Counted from the first letter of the stretch, positions 54,056-63,259 are shown. The stretch is DNA of 64,000 nt from Rhizobium sp. 007 (GCF_015353075.1 NZ_CP064188.1:2213230-2277229), one strand, 5' to 3'. Translations and numbers: made by a program. The notes: a model not told the origin generated them from the letters alone.

Positions 54056-54898
54056 TTAGCCGGCTGCGGCAATGGCTGGACGCAGTCCAGCCACCTTGCG
54101 GGCCTTGGGGGGAACGCCGGGGCTCTGCTGTGGGCCAGCCTTCGTCGTGGTGCTGAGGCTTTCGAGCACGCGGTTGCGGACTTTAGAAAGTGCTGCCGAG
54201 GTCCGGTCGCGCGGCCGCGGCAGATCGACAGGCACAATCTCGCGGATGCGGCCGGGGCGTGGCGACATCACGACGACGCGGTCGCCGAGATAGGCCGCCT
54301 CCTCGACATCATGGGTGACGAGGATCATGGTGATGCGCTCCCTGGCCCAGATTTCCTGAAGCTCGTCCTGCAGCCGCGTCTTGGTGATCGCGTCGAGCGC
54401 GCCAAAGGGCTCATCGAGGAAAAGCACGTTCGGCCGGTTGACAAGCCCGCGGGCAATGCCCGCGCGCTGGGCCATGCCGCCCGACAGCTGGTGCGGATAG
54501 GCATCGGCGAAGGCCGACAGGCCGACCAGCTCCAGATGCTCCTCGACGAGACGCTTCTTTTCGGCCGTGCCAAGGCCGGCGTTCTCAAGCCCGAGCGCAA
54601 CATTGCGGCCGACGGTCAGCCAGGGAAACAGCCGCGGCTCCTGGAAGACGATGCCGCGATCGAGGCTGGGACCGGTTACTCTTTTTCCGGCATGGGTGAT
54701 CGAGCCGACGTAGGCCGTATCGAGTCCGGCGCCAAGGCGCAGCAGCGTCGATTTTCCGCAGCCGCTGGCGCCGACGATCGTCACGAATTCACCCTCTGCG
54801 ACATCAAGGCTGATATCGTCGAGTGCGGTGAGCTTGTTGCCGTTCACCTGGAAGTCGCGGGTGACGCTGCGGATTTCGAGATGGGTCGAACTGGTCAT
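54056..54898 (-). CDS. ABC transporter ATP-binding protein, SsuB type
   Basis: A 280-residue ATPase of the nitrate/sulfonate class: Walker A ([10 protein letters not shown]), Q-loop (VFQEPRLFPWLTV), signature QLSGGMAQRAGIARGL, Walker B (VLFLDEPFGALDAIT) and H-loop (VTHDVEEAAYLGDRVVVM). It lies between the monooxygenase and the binding-protein gene in one minus-strand operon. Confidence 0.93.
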   Translation of the reverse strand: MTSSTHLEIRSVTRDFQVNGNKLTALDDISLDVAEGEFVTIVGASGCGKSTLLRLGAGLDTAYVGSITHAGKRVTGPSLDRGIVFQEPRLFPWLTVGRNVALGLENAGLGTAEKKRLVEEHLELVGLSAFADAYPHQLSGGMAQRAGIARGLVNRPNVLFLDEPFGALDAITKTRLQDELQEIWARERITMILVTHDVEEAAYLGDRVVVMSPRPGRIREIVPVDLPRPRDRTSAALSKVRNRVLESLSTTTKAGPQQSPGVPPKARKVAGLRPAIAAAG

Positions 54899-54912
54899 GT
54901 TGTTTCCTCCCC

Positions 54913-56268
54913 TTATTCGGCAGCGATCTGGGCGCTGGCCGGATGTTGCGGCACGCCGAGGCCGAGATTTTCACGAAGCGTCCGGCCTTCGTAGTCGCTG
55001 CGGAAAAGGCCGCGGCGGCGAAGCTCCGGCAGAACATGCTCGATGAAATCATAAAGGCCGACCGGCAGATGCGGCGGCATGATGTTGAAGCCGTCGGCAG
55101 CCCCCGTCGTGAACCACTCCTCCATCTTGTCGGCAATCTGCACCGGCGTTCCGACGACCTGGTAATGACCGCGGGCGCCGGCGATGCGAAGATAAAGGTC
55201 GCGGATGGTGAGGTTCTCGCGGCGCGCAAGATCGAGCAGCAATTTCTGGCGGCTCTTGCTGCTGTTGGTTTCGGGAAGCTCCGGCACTGGGCCGTCCAGC
55301 GGATATTGCGACAGATCGATCGAGCCTGCCATGCCCGCGAGCATCGACAGCCCGACGGCCGGGTGGATGAGATCCTGGATCTGTTGAAACTTGTCCTGCG
55401 CCTCCTGCTCGGTACGCCCGACGACTGGGAAGATGCCGGGCATGACCTTCAGATCGTCGCGGTCGCGGCCGTATTTTGCGAGCCTGCCCTTGAGGTCCGC
55501 GTAGAAGGCGCGCGCATCCTCGGTCGTCTGGTGGGCGGTGAAGACCACTTCCGCGGTACGGGCGGCAAGTTCCTTGCCGGGCTCGGAGGAGCCTGCCTGA
55601 ACCAGCACCGGATGTCCCTGCGGCGCACGGGCAACGTTCAGCGGCCCGCGGACTTTGAAATACTTGCCCTTGTGATTGAGGATATGCTGCTTGTCGGGGT
55701 CGAAATAGATGCCGCTTTCCTTGTCGCGAGGGAAGGCATCTTCCTCCCAGGTATCCCAAAGGCCGCGCACCACGTCGGCGAATTCCTCTGCGCGTTCGTA
55801 GCGTTCGGCATGGGCATAATGCTCGTCGCGGCCGAAATTATGGGCCTCATGTTCGCTCGACGAAGTAACGAGGTTCCAGCCCGCTCGACCGCCGCTGATG
55901 TGATCGAGGGAGGCAAATTTGCGGGCGATATGATAAGGCTCGTTGTAGGACGTGGAGGCGGTTGCCACAAAACCGATATTCCTGGTTACGGCGGAAAGTG
56001 CCGAAAGAAGTGTGATCGGTTCGAACTGCGCGACGTAGCGGATGGCGGTACGGCTCAGCGCTTCGATGTCCGTGCCGCGGGTACCGACACCATCCGCCAT
56101 GAAGATGAGATCGAATTTTGCAGCTTCGGCAGCCTGCGCAAGCGCGACATAATGGGCGAAGTTGGAGCCGGCGTCGGCTTGCGCATCGGGATGGCGCCAG
56201 GCGGCAACATGGTGGCCGGTCGGATAGAGAAAGGCTCCAAGCTTGAGCTCTCGGCGAGTGTCGGTCAT
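54913..56268 (-). CDS. LLM class flavin-dependent monooxygenase (NtaA/SnaA/DszA type)
   Basis: A 451-residue FMN-dependent oxidoreductase. It has the bacterial luciferase-like fold and the NtaA/SnaA/DszA-type features MTDTRRELKLGAFLYPTGHHVAAWRHP at the start and VTSSSEHEAHNFGRDEHYAHAERYERAEEFADVVRGLWDTWEEDAF in the middle. Members oxidise nitrilotriacetate, dibenzothiophene sulfone or sulfonates using FMNH2. It is the first gene of the five-gene sulfonate-type importer operon, so it likely acts on the imported organosulfur compound. No flavin reductase gene is adjacent. Confidence 0.92.
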   Translation of the reverse strand: MTDTRRELKLGAFLYPTGHHVAAWRHPDAQADAGSNFAHYVALAQAAEAAKFDLIFMADGVGTRGTDIEALSRTAIRYVAQFEPITLLSALSAVTRNIGFVATASTSYNEPYHIARKFASLDHISGGRAGWNLVTSSSEHEAHNFGRDEHYAHAERYERAEEFADVVRGLWDTWEEDAFPRDKESGIYFDPDKQHILNHKGKYFKVRGPLNVARAPQGHPVLVQAGSSEPGKELAARTAEVVFTAHQTTEDARAFYADLKGRLAKYGRDRDDLKVMPGIFPVVGRTEQEAQDKFQQIQDLIHPAVGLSMLAGMAGSIDLSQYPLDGPVPELPETNSSKSRQKLLLDLARRENLTIRDLYLRIAGARGHYQVVGTPVQIADKMEEWFTTGAADGFNIMPPHLPVGLYDFIEHVLPELRRRGLFRSDYEGRTLRENLGLGVPQHPASAQIAAE

Positions 56269-56323
56269 GTTGCTCTCCTCGGCAATGGCGATCCGGAAAG
56301 CCTAGCAACAATAACTATAATCC

Positions 56324-56341
56324 ATAGAAATAGTATTCTAT
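56324..56341. promoter_or_regulatory. Inverted repeat upstream of the monooxygenase operon
   Basis: ATAGAA-(6 bases)-TTCTAT lies about 55 bases upstream of the monooxygenase start. An overlapping CTAT-AATCC-ATAG repeat is at 56315-56327. The patch is unusually AT-rich for this genome. It could bind a CysB-type or other LysR regulator of sulfur starvation, or hold the -10 element. Confidence 0.4.
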
Positions 56342-56424
56342 TACGGTTTGATCCGGGAAATTAAATCTCTAGGGCTTTCACACCGGGACGGGAAAGCATT
56401 GCGGTCGAGATTTGGGGAGCCGGA

Positions 56425-57627
56425 TCAGACGGCCTTGTGCCTCGGAATGCGCGGCAGGAAGACCGTGAGCAGGCCGAGCAGCGGCAAATACGAGCAGATC
56501 CGGTAGACGAACTCAATGCCGTGGCTGTCGGCGAAATCGCCGAGGAAGGCAGCACCCAGTCCCCCGGCCCCAAAGGCGAAGCCGAAGAAGACGCCGGCGA
56601 TCAGACCGACGCGACCGGGCACCAGTTCCTGCGCGAAGACGACGATCGCCGAGAACGCAGAGGCAAAGACAAGGCCGATCACGACACTGAGGATACCGGT
56701 CCAGAAGAGGTTTGCATAAGGCAGCAGCAATGCGAAGGGAATGACCCCAAGGATCGAGAACCAGATTACGAAACGGGAACCGAAGCGATCCCCGATTGGC
56801 CCGCCGAGGAAGGTGCCGACGGCGACCGAACCGAGGAAGAGGAACAGCATCAGTTGGGCCTGCTGCACATCGAGTTGGAATTTTTCGATGACGTAGAATG
56901 TGAAGTAGCTCGACACGCTCGCCATGTAGACGTTCTTCGTCGCCGTCAGCAAGACGAGAATGATGAGCGCAATGATCACCTTGTTCTGCGGCAAGGGCAG
57001 CGCACGGCTCACCGCAGGCTTTCCGGCATTCTGCCGGCGGTGGCTCATGAACCAGTTGCCGACCCAGCCGAGCACGACGATGCCGATCATCGCGATGGCG
57101 GAGAGCCAGGAGACGCTGTGCTGGCCGAGCGGCAGCACGACGAAGGCGGCAATCAGCGGCCCAATGGCCTGGCCGGCATTGCCGCCGACCTGGAAGAAGG
57201 ATTGCGCAAAACCATGACGGCCGCCGGAGGCAAGACGCGCAACGCGCGAGGATTCCGGATGAAAGACGGCCGAACCAAAACCGATGAGGCTCGCAGCCAC
57301 CAGCAACAATTCGAAACTTGCGGCATTGCCGAGCAGGATCAGGCCGCAGAAGGTGCTGGCCATGCCGACCGGCAGAGAATAAGGCATCGGCCAGCGGTCG
57401 GTGACGATCCCCACAAAGGGCTGCAACAGGGATGCCGTGACCTGGAAAGTCATCGTCAGAAGTCCGATCTGGACGAAATCGAGATCGTAGTTTGCCTTGA
57501 AGAGCGGATAAAGCGAGGAAAGCAGCGACTGCATGATGTCGTTCAGCATATGGCAGAAGCTGACAGCCACGAGGATCGACATCGTCGTCTTCTCGAAACG
57601 GGGGGAAGTCTCGCTCAATACGGCCAT
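56425..57627 (-). CDS. MFS transporter, fosmidomycin-resistance (Fsr) type
   Basis: A 400-residue membrane protein with twelve predicted helices. The N-terminal half has SFCHMLNDIMQSLLSSLYPLFKANYDLDFVQIGLLT, typical of the Fsr group, and FGSAVFHPESSRVARLASGGRHGFAQSFFQVGGNAGQAIGP follows. The start MAVLSETSP at 57627 is preceded by CAGGAG at a proper distance. It probably exports a drug-like or toxic compound. Stands alone on the minus strand. Confidence 0.92.
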   Translation of the reverse strand: MAVLSETSPRFEKTTMSILVAVSFCHMLNDIMQSLLSSLYPLFKANYDLDFVQIGLLTMTFQVTASLLQPFVGIVTDRWPMPYSLPVGMASTFCGLILLGNAASFELLLVAASLIGFGSAVFHPESSRVARLASGGRHGFAQSFFQVGGNAGQAIGPLIAAFVVLPLGQHSVSWLSAIAMIGIVVLGWVGNWFMSHRRQNAGKPAVSRALPLPQNKVIIALIILVLLTATKNVYMASVSSYFTFYVIEKFQLDVQQAQLMLFLFLGSVAVGTFLGGPIGDRFGSRFVIWFSILGVIPFALLLPYANLFWTGILSVVIGLVFASAFSAIVVFAQELVPGRVGLIAGVFFGFAFGAGGLGAAFLGDFADSHGIEFVYRICSYLPLLGLLTVFLPRIPRHKAV

Positions 57628-57944
57628 AGGCATTTCTCCTGCGGACCGCTGCGCGTGCCGCCGATCACTTCTTCATAAGATGAATCCGGCGACTGGAGCC
57701 CTGGGGAAGCTCTCGGCGGCCGCAAGCAGAGCATTTAGCGCAACTTGCGCGTCAGTTACAGCCCAGTTTTCCCAAGTTTGGTACGCTGATGCTTTAATTT
57801 CGCTGGAACGCCTGTATTGCTGCACGAATGATTCCGCCACAAGAAAGTACCAATTGAATTTTCCTATGTGCTCATACACTATCATTCTGCCCGAAATGCC
57901 GCCTCGAAAGGGCGCCCCGTCAACACAGTCCATGGAACCCAAAA
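57628..57944. other. Intergenic region between MFS and XRE genes
   Basis: A 317-base divergent gap. A minus-strand frame at 57673-57885 (about 70 residues, starting MIVYEHIGKFNWYFLVAES) has a GGGCAG sequence before its ATG but no recognised family, so I treat it as doubtful. The AT content rises in the half nearer the XRE gene, where promoters are expected. Nothing else is clear. Confidence 0.4.
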
Positions 57945-58406
57945 ATGAACGCAAAAGCTCCTAATGCAATCGACGTCTACGTGGGCTCGCGCGTGAGGAT
58001 GCGGAGGCTGCTGTTGGGGTTCAGCCAGGAGCGGCTGGCCGACCAGATCGGCGTTACCTTTCAACAGGTGCAGAAATACGAAAAGGGCATGAACCGCATC
58101 GGCGCAAGCCGGCTGCAAAAGATTGCCGAAGTGCTTGCCGTACCGCCGAGCTTCTTCTTCCAGCAGGACGCCGCGCAGCCGCTGAGCCTCGACGGACTGG
58201 AGCCCTCCGAAAACTTCGACCCGGTCGGAGAATTCCTGCGTTCGAAGGAGGGGCTGGCGCTTAATCGCGCTTTCTTGAAGATCACCGACCCAACCGTGCG
58301 TGAAAAGGTCCTTTCCCTCGTCAAGGCGATGGCTCAGGCCGCAGAGCGCCGGGATATGACTGTCGATCCGGCAAACTCTGAGACGAGCGCTCCGCTCGAC
58401 GCTTGA
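57945..58406 (+). CDS. XRE family regulator, PraR-like
   Basis: A 153-residue DNA-binding protein with an N-terminal helix-turn-helix (VRMRRLLLGFSQERLADQIGVTFQQVQKYEKGMNRIGASRLQKIAEVL, about residues 17-65) and a hydrophobic PPSFFFQQ segment after it. This pattern is shared by rhizobial PraR, a regulator of biofilm and quorum sensing, and by many paralogues. The C-terminal helical part (KEGLALNRAFLKITDPTVREKVLSLVKAMA) fits the same family. The target genes are not evident. Confidence 0.88.
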   Translation: MNAKAPNAIDVYVGSRVRMRRLLLGFSQERLADQIGVTFQQVQKYEKGMNRIGASRLQKIAEVLAVPPSFFFQQDAAQPLSLDGLEPSENFDPVGEFLRSKEGLALNRAFLKITDPTVREKVLSLVKAMAQAAERRDMTVDPANSETSAPLDA

Positions 58407-58494
58407 GGAAAAACCCGCTGCCGGGAGAACCGCAATGCTCCCTGGCCCGGCCTTGCCGGAGCTGTGGGAGCGTTCTTTATTCGCAGCACCCAGC

Positions 58495-60789
58495 CTAGAT
58501 GAGCTTCTCCAGCGTGATCGGCAACGAACGGATGCGCTTGCCCGTCGCGTGAAAGACGGCGTTGGCGATCGCAGGTGCCACCCCGACGATCGGCAATTCG
58601 CCGACAGCCTTGCCGCCGAGCACCGAGGCACGGTAATCGGGGATGCCGACGGAAATCACCTGAAGGTCGGGCACGTCCGAATTGGTCGGCACGAGATAGT
58701 CGGCCAGATTGTTGTTGATCACGCGGGCATATCGTTCGTCGACAATACCTTCCTCCAGCAACGCCTGGCCAATGCCCATGATGATGCCGCCCCGCCACTG
58801 GCTTTCGGCGAGCTTCGGGTTGTAGAGCCTTCCCGAATCGAGCGCGGAAACCATGCGCGCGACGCGGACCGTGCCGAAATCCTCATCGACGCGAACCTCG
58901 ACGAAATGCGCACACCAGCTATGGAGCGAATAGCCGCCTTCAGTCGGCGCCTTCATTGTCATCATCGTCGTAAAGTTGTCGTAGCGGTCTTTTCCATCCC
59001 GCTTGTCTTGCGGCAGCGTGTCACGCAGCGTCTCGACCTTCTCACGGCCGATCTGCCGCATGAAGTCTGCAATCGCGACGCCATCACCTTCTCCCCTCGG
59101 CGGCAAGATCCGGCCTTCAGAGATCGTGAGCGTATTGGCCTGCGCGTCCCGGAACGGCGAATTCGCATCGTTGAGAGCAAGCCCGATCAACTCGTCGCGC
59201 GCGGCAAGGGCGGCCTTATGAACGGCACCCGTCATCAGGTTTGCAAGCTGCGAGCCGCCAGCGACGGGCGCCCTCGGCAAGGCCGAGTCGCCGAGCTTGA
59301 CGTGGATCTGCTCGACTGGGATGCCAAGGATTTCAGCGGCAGTCTGGGCCATGATGGTATAGGTCCCCTGGCCCATGTCGATGCCGCTGCTTGCAATCTC
59401 CGCCGTACCATCGGCAAGGATTCGCACAAGTGCCTCACCAGGCGTGCGGCGCACCGGATAGGTGCCTGCCGCCACACCCCAGCCGATCAACGCGTTGCCG
59501 TCCCGCATGGAACGCGGCTTTGGCGAGCGCTTCGACCAGCCGAAGGCCTCGCCACCCACGGCAAAGGCTTCGCGCAGTTGTCTCGTCGACCAAGGGATCT
59601 TGGCATGCGGGTCTCGCTCGGCATAGTTCAGCAAACGGATCTCGACGGGGTCGATGCCGACGGCATAGGCGAGTTCATCGATTGCCGACTCCAGGCCCCA
59701 TGCACTGGGATTTTCGCCGGGAGCACGAAGCGCGCCGGGCAGAACCGTATGCACAGGAACGATGTTCTGCCTCGAGCTGAAGTTCGGCACGTCATACATG
59801 ATCGAGGTGACGGCACCGAGCGGCTCGACGGCCACACCCGTCATCGCCGTTTCATTGGCCCCGCGCTGGACAATCGAAAGCAGCTTTCCTTGCTTCGTTG
59901 CGCCGAGCGCCAGCGTTTGCCGGGTGGCAGGGCGGCCGCCGAAGGCAGTGAATGTCTGCGCACGGGTGACCGCGAGCTTGACGGGACGGTCGAGCTTCCT
60001 AGCGGCCATGATCGCAAGTGCTGCATGCGGCAACGAGAGTGCCTTGGAACCGAAACCGCCGCCGATATAGGGCGAGATGATCCGCACATTCTCGAAGGGC
60101 AATTCGAACCACTCGGCATAGCTGCGCGCCATGCCATCCACCCATTGGCTCGGTTCCCAAAGCGTCAGCACATCGCCGTCCCATTTGGCGATCAGCCCAT
60201 GGGGTTCGATCGGCACGTTGTATTCACGCGGTGTCTTATATTCAGCTTCGATCCGAACAGGAGCTTCAGCCAGCGCCTGTTCTGCGTTACCCCATTCAAT
60301 CGTCATTTGCTCGACCGCAATACCCTCCCCGGCCCGTGGATCATCGAAGCCGAAGATGGCCTGCTTCTCGTCGTAGCTCACCTTAATCAACGCCGCGGCA
60401 GCGGTCGCCTGTTCGAGCGTTTCGGCGAACACGGCTGCAACATGCTGCCCACTGAAGGTAATCTCGTTGGTCAGCGCGAGATAAGGACCTTCAGGACCGG
60501 GCGTGCCGGCCCAGGTGGTTGCCGATTTCAGCTCCATGATGTTGTCCGGGGTCAGCACGAGCAGCACGCCAGGCGATGCCTCAGCTGCAGAGATGTCCAT
60601 CGAGCTGATTGTGCCTGCCGCAATCGTGCTCTGGACCATCACGCCGTGAACGACGCCGTCGATTTGATTTTCGAGCGCGTAGCTTGCCTTGCCGGTGATC
60701 TTTGCCGGTCCATCCAAGCGCGACAGGCGGCCTCCGAGCACACCATCTGCTGCATCACCGCGTTTGATTTTCGGTTCCATGACGGTCAT
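58495..60789 (-). CDS. Xanthine-dehydrogenase family molybdopterin subunit (PaoC-like)
   Basis: A 764-residue molybdenum-cofactor subunit of the PaoC/YagR aldehyde oxidoreductase type. The N-terminal domain begins GRLSRLDGPAKITGKASYALE; cofactor-binding segments include YIGGGFGSKAL and SSGIDMGQGTYTIMAQTAAEILGIP. The catalytic Glu should be in GKAVGELPIVG, residue about 731. No twin-arginine signal is present, so it is probably cytoplasmic. It is last in a three-gene set with overlapping FAD and 2Fe-2S subunits. Likely oxidises a broad range of aldehydes to acids. Confidence 0.93.
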   Translation of the reverse strand: MTVMEPKIKRGDAADGVLGGRLSRLDGPAKITGKASYALENQIDGVVHGVMVQSTIAAGTISSMDISAAEASPGVLLVLTPDNIMELKSATTWAGTPGPEGPYLALTNEITFSGQHVAAVFAETLEQATAAAALIKVSYDEKQAIFGFDDPRAGEGIAVEQMTIEWGNAEQALAEAPVRIEAEYKTPREYNVPIEPHGLIAKWDGDVLTLWEPSQWVDGMARSYAEWFELPFENVRIISPYIGGGFGSKALSLPHAALAIMAARKLDRPVKLAVTRAQTFTAFGGRPATRQTLALGATKQGKLLSIVQRGANETAMTGVAVEPLGAVTSIMYDVPNFSSRQNIVPVHTVLPGALRAPGENPSAWGLESAIDELAYAVGIDPVEIRLLNYAERDPHAKIPWSTRQLREAFAVGGEAFGWSKRSPKPRSMRDGNALIGWGVAAGTYPVRRTPGEALVRILADGTAEIASSGIDMGQGTYTIMAQTAAEILGIPVEQIHVKLGDSALPRAPVAGGSQLANLMTGAVHKAALAARDELIGLALNDANSPFRDAQANTLTISEGRILPPRGEGDGVAIADFMRQIGREKVETLRDTLPQDKRDGKDRYDNFTTMMTMKAPTEGGYSLHSWCAHFVEVRVDEDFGTVRVARMVSALDSGRLYNPKLAESQWRGGIIMGIGQALLEEGIVDERYARVINNNLADYLVPTNSDVPDLQVISVGIPDYRASVLGGKAVGELPIVGVAPAIANAVFHATGKRIRSLPITLEKLI

Positions 60790-61769
60790 GCCAGACCTCC
60801 CAATCTTTCTATGGCGCGAGCAACGACACGTGGCGCCAGGTCGATCTTGTACCGGTTGGCGCCATGGTCGATGGCGCCCTCAATGGCAAGCACGCTTGCT
60901 TTTGCGATCGCCGCCGGTTCGACGGTCTTGCCGATCAAGGCGCGTTCGACCGCGCGGGCGCGCCACGGTTTTGTCGCAACGCCTCCGAGCGCAACACGAA
61001 GGTCGCGGATCGTTTTGCCATCCTCTTCCAGCTCGAGGCCGACAGCAGCGCTTGCGGCAGCAAATTCGTAGGATTGCCGGTCGCGGACCTTGAGATAAAT
61101 CGATCTTCGGGCTGCTTGCGAGGCGGGGATGAAAATGGCGGTGATGAGTTCACCGCGTTCAATTTTATGCTCCAGTTGCGGCGTGTTGCCCGGCGCCAGA
61201 AAGAAGTCGTCGACTGCAATCTGCCGCACGCCCAGATGGACCACCGCGTCGAACGCGACGAGCGCCACCGCGAGATCGCCGGGATTGCCCGCGATGCAGT
61301 GCTCGCTGGTGCCGAGGACGGCGTGGTTGCGGGTCATTCCGCCGATCGCCGAACATCCCGAACCCGGCTCGCGCTTGTTGCAGGCCTTGAAGACCGCCGG
61401 GTCGCGGAAATACGGACAGCGGGTGCGCTGCAGGAGGTTGCCACCAATCGTCGCCATATTGCGAAGCTGGGCGGAAGCCGCCAGCGACAGCGATTGCGAG
61501 ATCGCAGGGAACGCTTCTTTTATGACCCGATGCTCGGCGACCGTGCTCATCTTGGCAAGCGCGCCGATGGTAACGCCTGTCTCGGTCGACGAGATTGCGT
61601 CCAGCCCGGAAAGAAATGTGATATCGACGACCGTTTCCGGCGCGGAAACGCCGCATTTGGCAAGATCGAGCAGGGTGGTGCCGCCTGCGATGACCATCGC
61701 GCCTTGCCGGGCGGCCGCCTCACGGGCTTGATCGGCCGACGATGCGCGCAAATAGGAAAACTCTTTCAT
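60786..61769 (-). CDS. FAD-binding subunit with 4Fe-4S site (PaoB-like)
   Basis: A 327-residue medium subunit. The FAD-binding motif is IAGGTTLLDLAKCGV near the N-terminus, with ATIGGNLLQRTRC after it. A Cys-rich insertion, CPYF..., then ACNKREPGSGCSAIGG... and SEHC, matches the extra 4Fe-4S cluster of PaoB and 4-hydroxybenzoyl-CoA reductase. It connects the 2Fe-2S subunit to FAD. Its start overlaps the stop of the 2Fe-2S gene (ATGA) and its own stop overlaps the large-subunit start. Confidence 0.93.
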   Translation of the reverse strand: MKEFSYLRASSADQAREAAARQGAMVIAGGTTLLDLAKCGVSAPETVVDITFLSGLDAISSTETGVTIGALAKMSTVAEHRVIKEAFPAISQSLSLAASAQLRNMATIGGNLLQRTRCPYFRDPAVFKACNKREPGSGCSAIGGMTRNHAVLGTSEHCIAGNPGDLAVALVAFDAVVHLGVRQIAVDDFFLAPGNTPQLEHKIERGELITAIFIPASQAARRSIYLKVRDRQSYEFAAASAAVGLELEEDGKTIRDLRVALGGVATKPWRARAVERALIGKTVEPAAIAKASVLAIEGAIDHGANRYKIDLAPRVVARAIERLGGLA

Positions 61770-62242
61770 CGCGCCATCTCCGCAGCTTCGCGCACCGCCG
61801 CTACGATGCTGTTATGGGCTCCGCACCGACAGAGATTGCCGGACATATATTCACGGATCTCGCTATCGCAGCCCGTATGACCCTCGCCAATGCAGGCAAC
61901 CGCCGACATGATCTGGCCCGGCGTGCAATAGCCGCACTGGAAAGCATCATGCTCAAGAAACGCCGCCTGCACCGGATGAAGGGTGCCGTCTGCCGCGGCG
62001 AGGCCTTCGATTGTCGTGACTTGCCGCCCCTCGGCCTGGGCCGCAAGCGTGAGACAGGCAAGCACGCGCCTGCCGTCGATATGGACGGTGCAAGCGCCGC
62101 ACTGCCCGTGGTCGCAGCCTTTCTTCGTGCCGGTCAGCGCCAGATGTTCACGCAATGCATCGAGCAGCGTCACGCGTGGATCGACAGCAAGCGCGTGCGA
62201 TGCACCGTTGATATCAAGCCTGAGGTTGATTGTCCGGGTCAT
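61766..62242 (-). CDS. (2Fe-2S)-binding subunit (PaoA-like)
   Basis: A 158-residue small subunit with both 2Fe-2S sites: GCDHGQCGACTVHIDG plus a later Cys, and CGYCTPGQIMSAVACIGEG with CRCGAHNSI. E. coli PaoA has a twin-arginine leader; this protein starts directly at the ferredoxin fold (MTRTINLRLDING), so the enzyme should remain in the cytoplasm. First gene of the operon, divergent from a TetR gene. Confidence 0.94.
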   Translation of the reverse strand: MTRTINLRLDINGASHALAVDPRVTLLDALREHLALTGTKKGCDHGQCGACTVHIDGRRVLACLTLAAQAEGRQVTTIEGLAAADGTLHPVQAAFLEHDAFQCGYCTPGQIMSAVACIGEGHTGCDSEIREYMSGNLCRCGAHNSIVAAVREAAEMAR

Positions 62243-62438
62243 GGTGTTCTCCTGCCTCGACGGAGGAATTTAGCGCCGTCATTGAAAATAGCCGGGTCTT
62301 GAATTGCAAAGCGCCTGCGCCAGCTAAAATCTGGTTTCGGTCTCTGCGGGATTTGCTTTCACCTCGTGGCGCCTGCGCAATTGAGACATGACATTCCGCC
62401 TCTTTCTGCGATAACAGGTGCAAGGCCCTCAAGTTAAA

Positions 62439-62452
62439 CGGAGGTGCCTCCG
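62439..62452. promoter_or_regulatory. Palindromic TetR operator candidate
   Basis: CGGAGG-TG-CCTCCG is a near-perfect inverted repeat in the 264-base gap between the oxidoreductase operon and the tetR gene, flanked by TTAAA on both sides. Its size and position suit a TetR dimer site controlling both directions. A possible GTG start for TetR at 62444 would fall inside it, which argues against that start. Confidence 0.55.
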
Positions 62453-62506
62453 ATTAAACTAGCGGCTTGCGCGGCAGCGTCAAGTCCCCATCCGCAGGAG
62501 AGGCTT

Positions 62507-63121
62507 TTGACCGGAAAGGCAATAGCCGGAAGCGATACGAAACCCGAAAGACGCATGCGTGCCGATGCGTTGCGCAACCGCGACAAACTCATTGCTGTTG
62601 CCGCCGACGTCTTCGCCGATCATGGCGTCGAAGGTTCGCTGGAGGAGGTCGCTCGGCGTGCCGGCGTCGGTATCGGTACGCTCTACCGGCACTTTCCGAC
62701 GCGCGAACATCTGGTCGAAGTTGTCTATCGGCGGGAGCTGCAGAATTTGGCGACGGCCGCCAGCGATCTGGCGGCAACGCATCCGGCGGACCAGGCCCTT
62801 GAAGAATGGATGCACCGTTTCGTCAACTACATTGCCGCCAAGCGCGGTATGGCACAAAGCCTGCGCATTTTGCTGAATTGCAACTCGGAGCTCTTTGCCG
62901 AAAGCGCCGGCATCATCTCCGGGGCTCTTCGACAGTTGGTGGACAACGCTGCTGCAAAGGGCATGATCCGCAGCGACGTGGAGAGCACCGACCTCTTGCA
63001 TGCGCTTTCCAGCATCTATTCGATGCCCGACTCGCCGGAATGGCGGGAACGCTCGCGCAGGCTGATCCGCCTGTTGATGGATGGACTTAAATGGGGTGTA
63101 AAAATGGGGCCGGCCGATTAG
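62507..63121 (+). CDS. TetR family transcriptional regulator
   Basis: A 204-residue regulator. The helix-turn-helix is NRDKLIAVAADVFADHGVEGSLEEVARRAGVGIGTLYRHFPTREHLVEVVY (about residues 22-70) and the C-terminal domain resembles TetR_C of the SbtR type. The start is TTG 62507, spaced correctly from AGGAG; the longer GTG-started frame lacks a site and crosses the operator. It is divergent from the PaoABC-like operon and is its likely aldehyde-responsive repressor. Confidence 0.9.
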   Translation: MTGKAIAGSDTKPERRMRADALRNRDKLIAVAADVFADHGVEGSLEEVARRAGVGIGTLYRHFPTREHLVEVVYRRELQNLATAASDLAATHPADQALEEWMHRFVNYIAAKRGMAQSLRILLNCNSELFAESAGIISGALRQLVDNAAAKGMIRSDVESTDLLHALSSIYSMPDSPEWRERSRRLIRLLMDGLKWGVKMGPAD

Positions 63122-63259
63122 GTCGGAAGCGATTCCGTTAAGTGGGGCAGAACGGGTGGCAAGGGGAGACCTTTGCATCGCTGATGCTGTGGGTAGCGCT
63201 GATCCTCGATTGCATTGGCCGGTTTTCGGAGCGACGATTGACCTGGACGGGCGCCTAAA

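Noticed and set aside
57673..57885. Possible small protein between the MFS and XRE genes
   Set aside because: Weak ribosome site and no family; it lies in the expected promoter region.
58435..61071. An 878-residue open frame antisense to the PaoC/PaoB-like genes
   Set aside because: It mirrors well-supported overlapping genes of a known complex, has no recognisable domain and no ribosome site. Long antisense frames are common in high-GC DNA.
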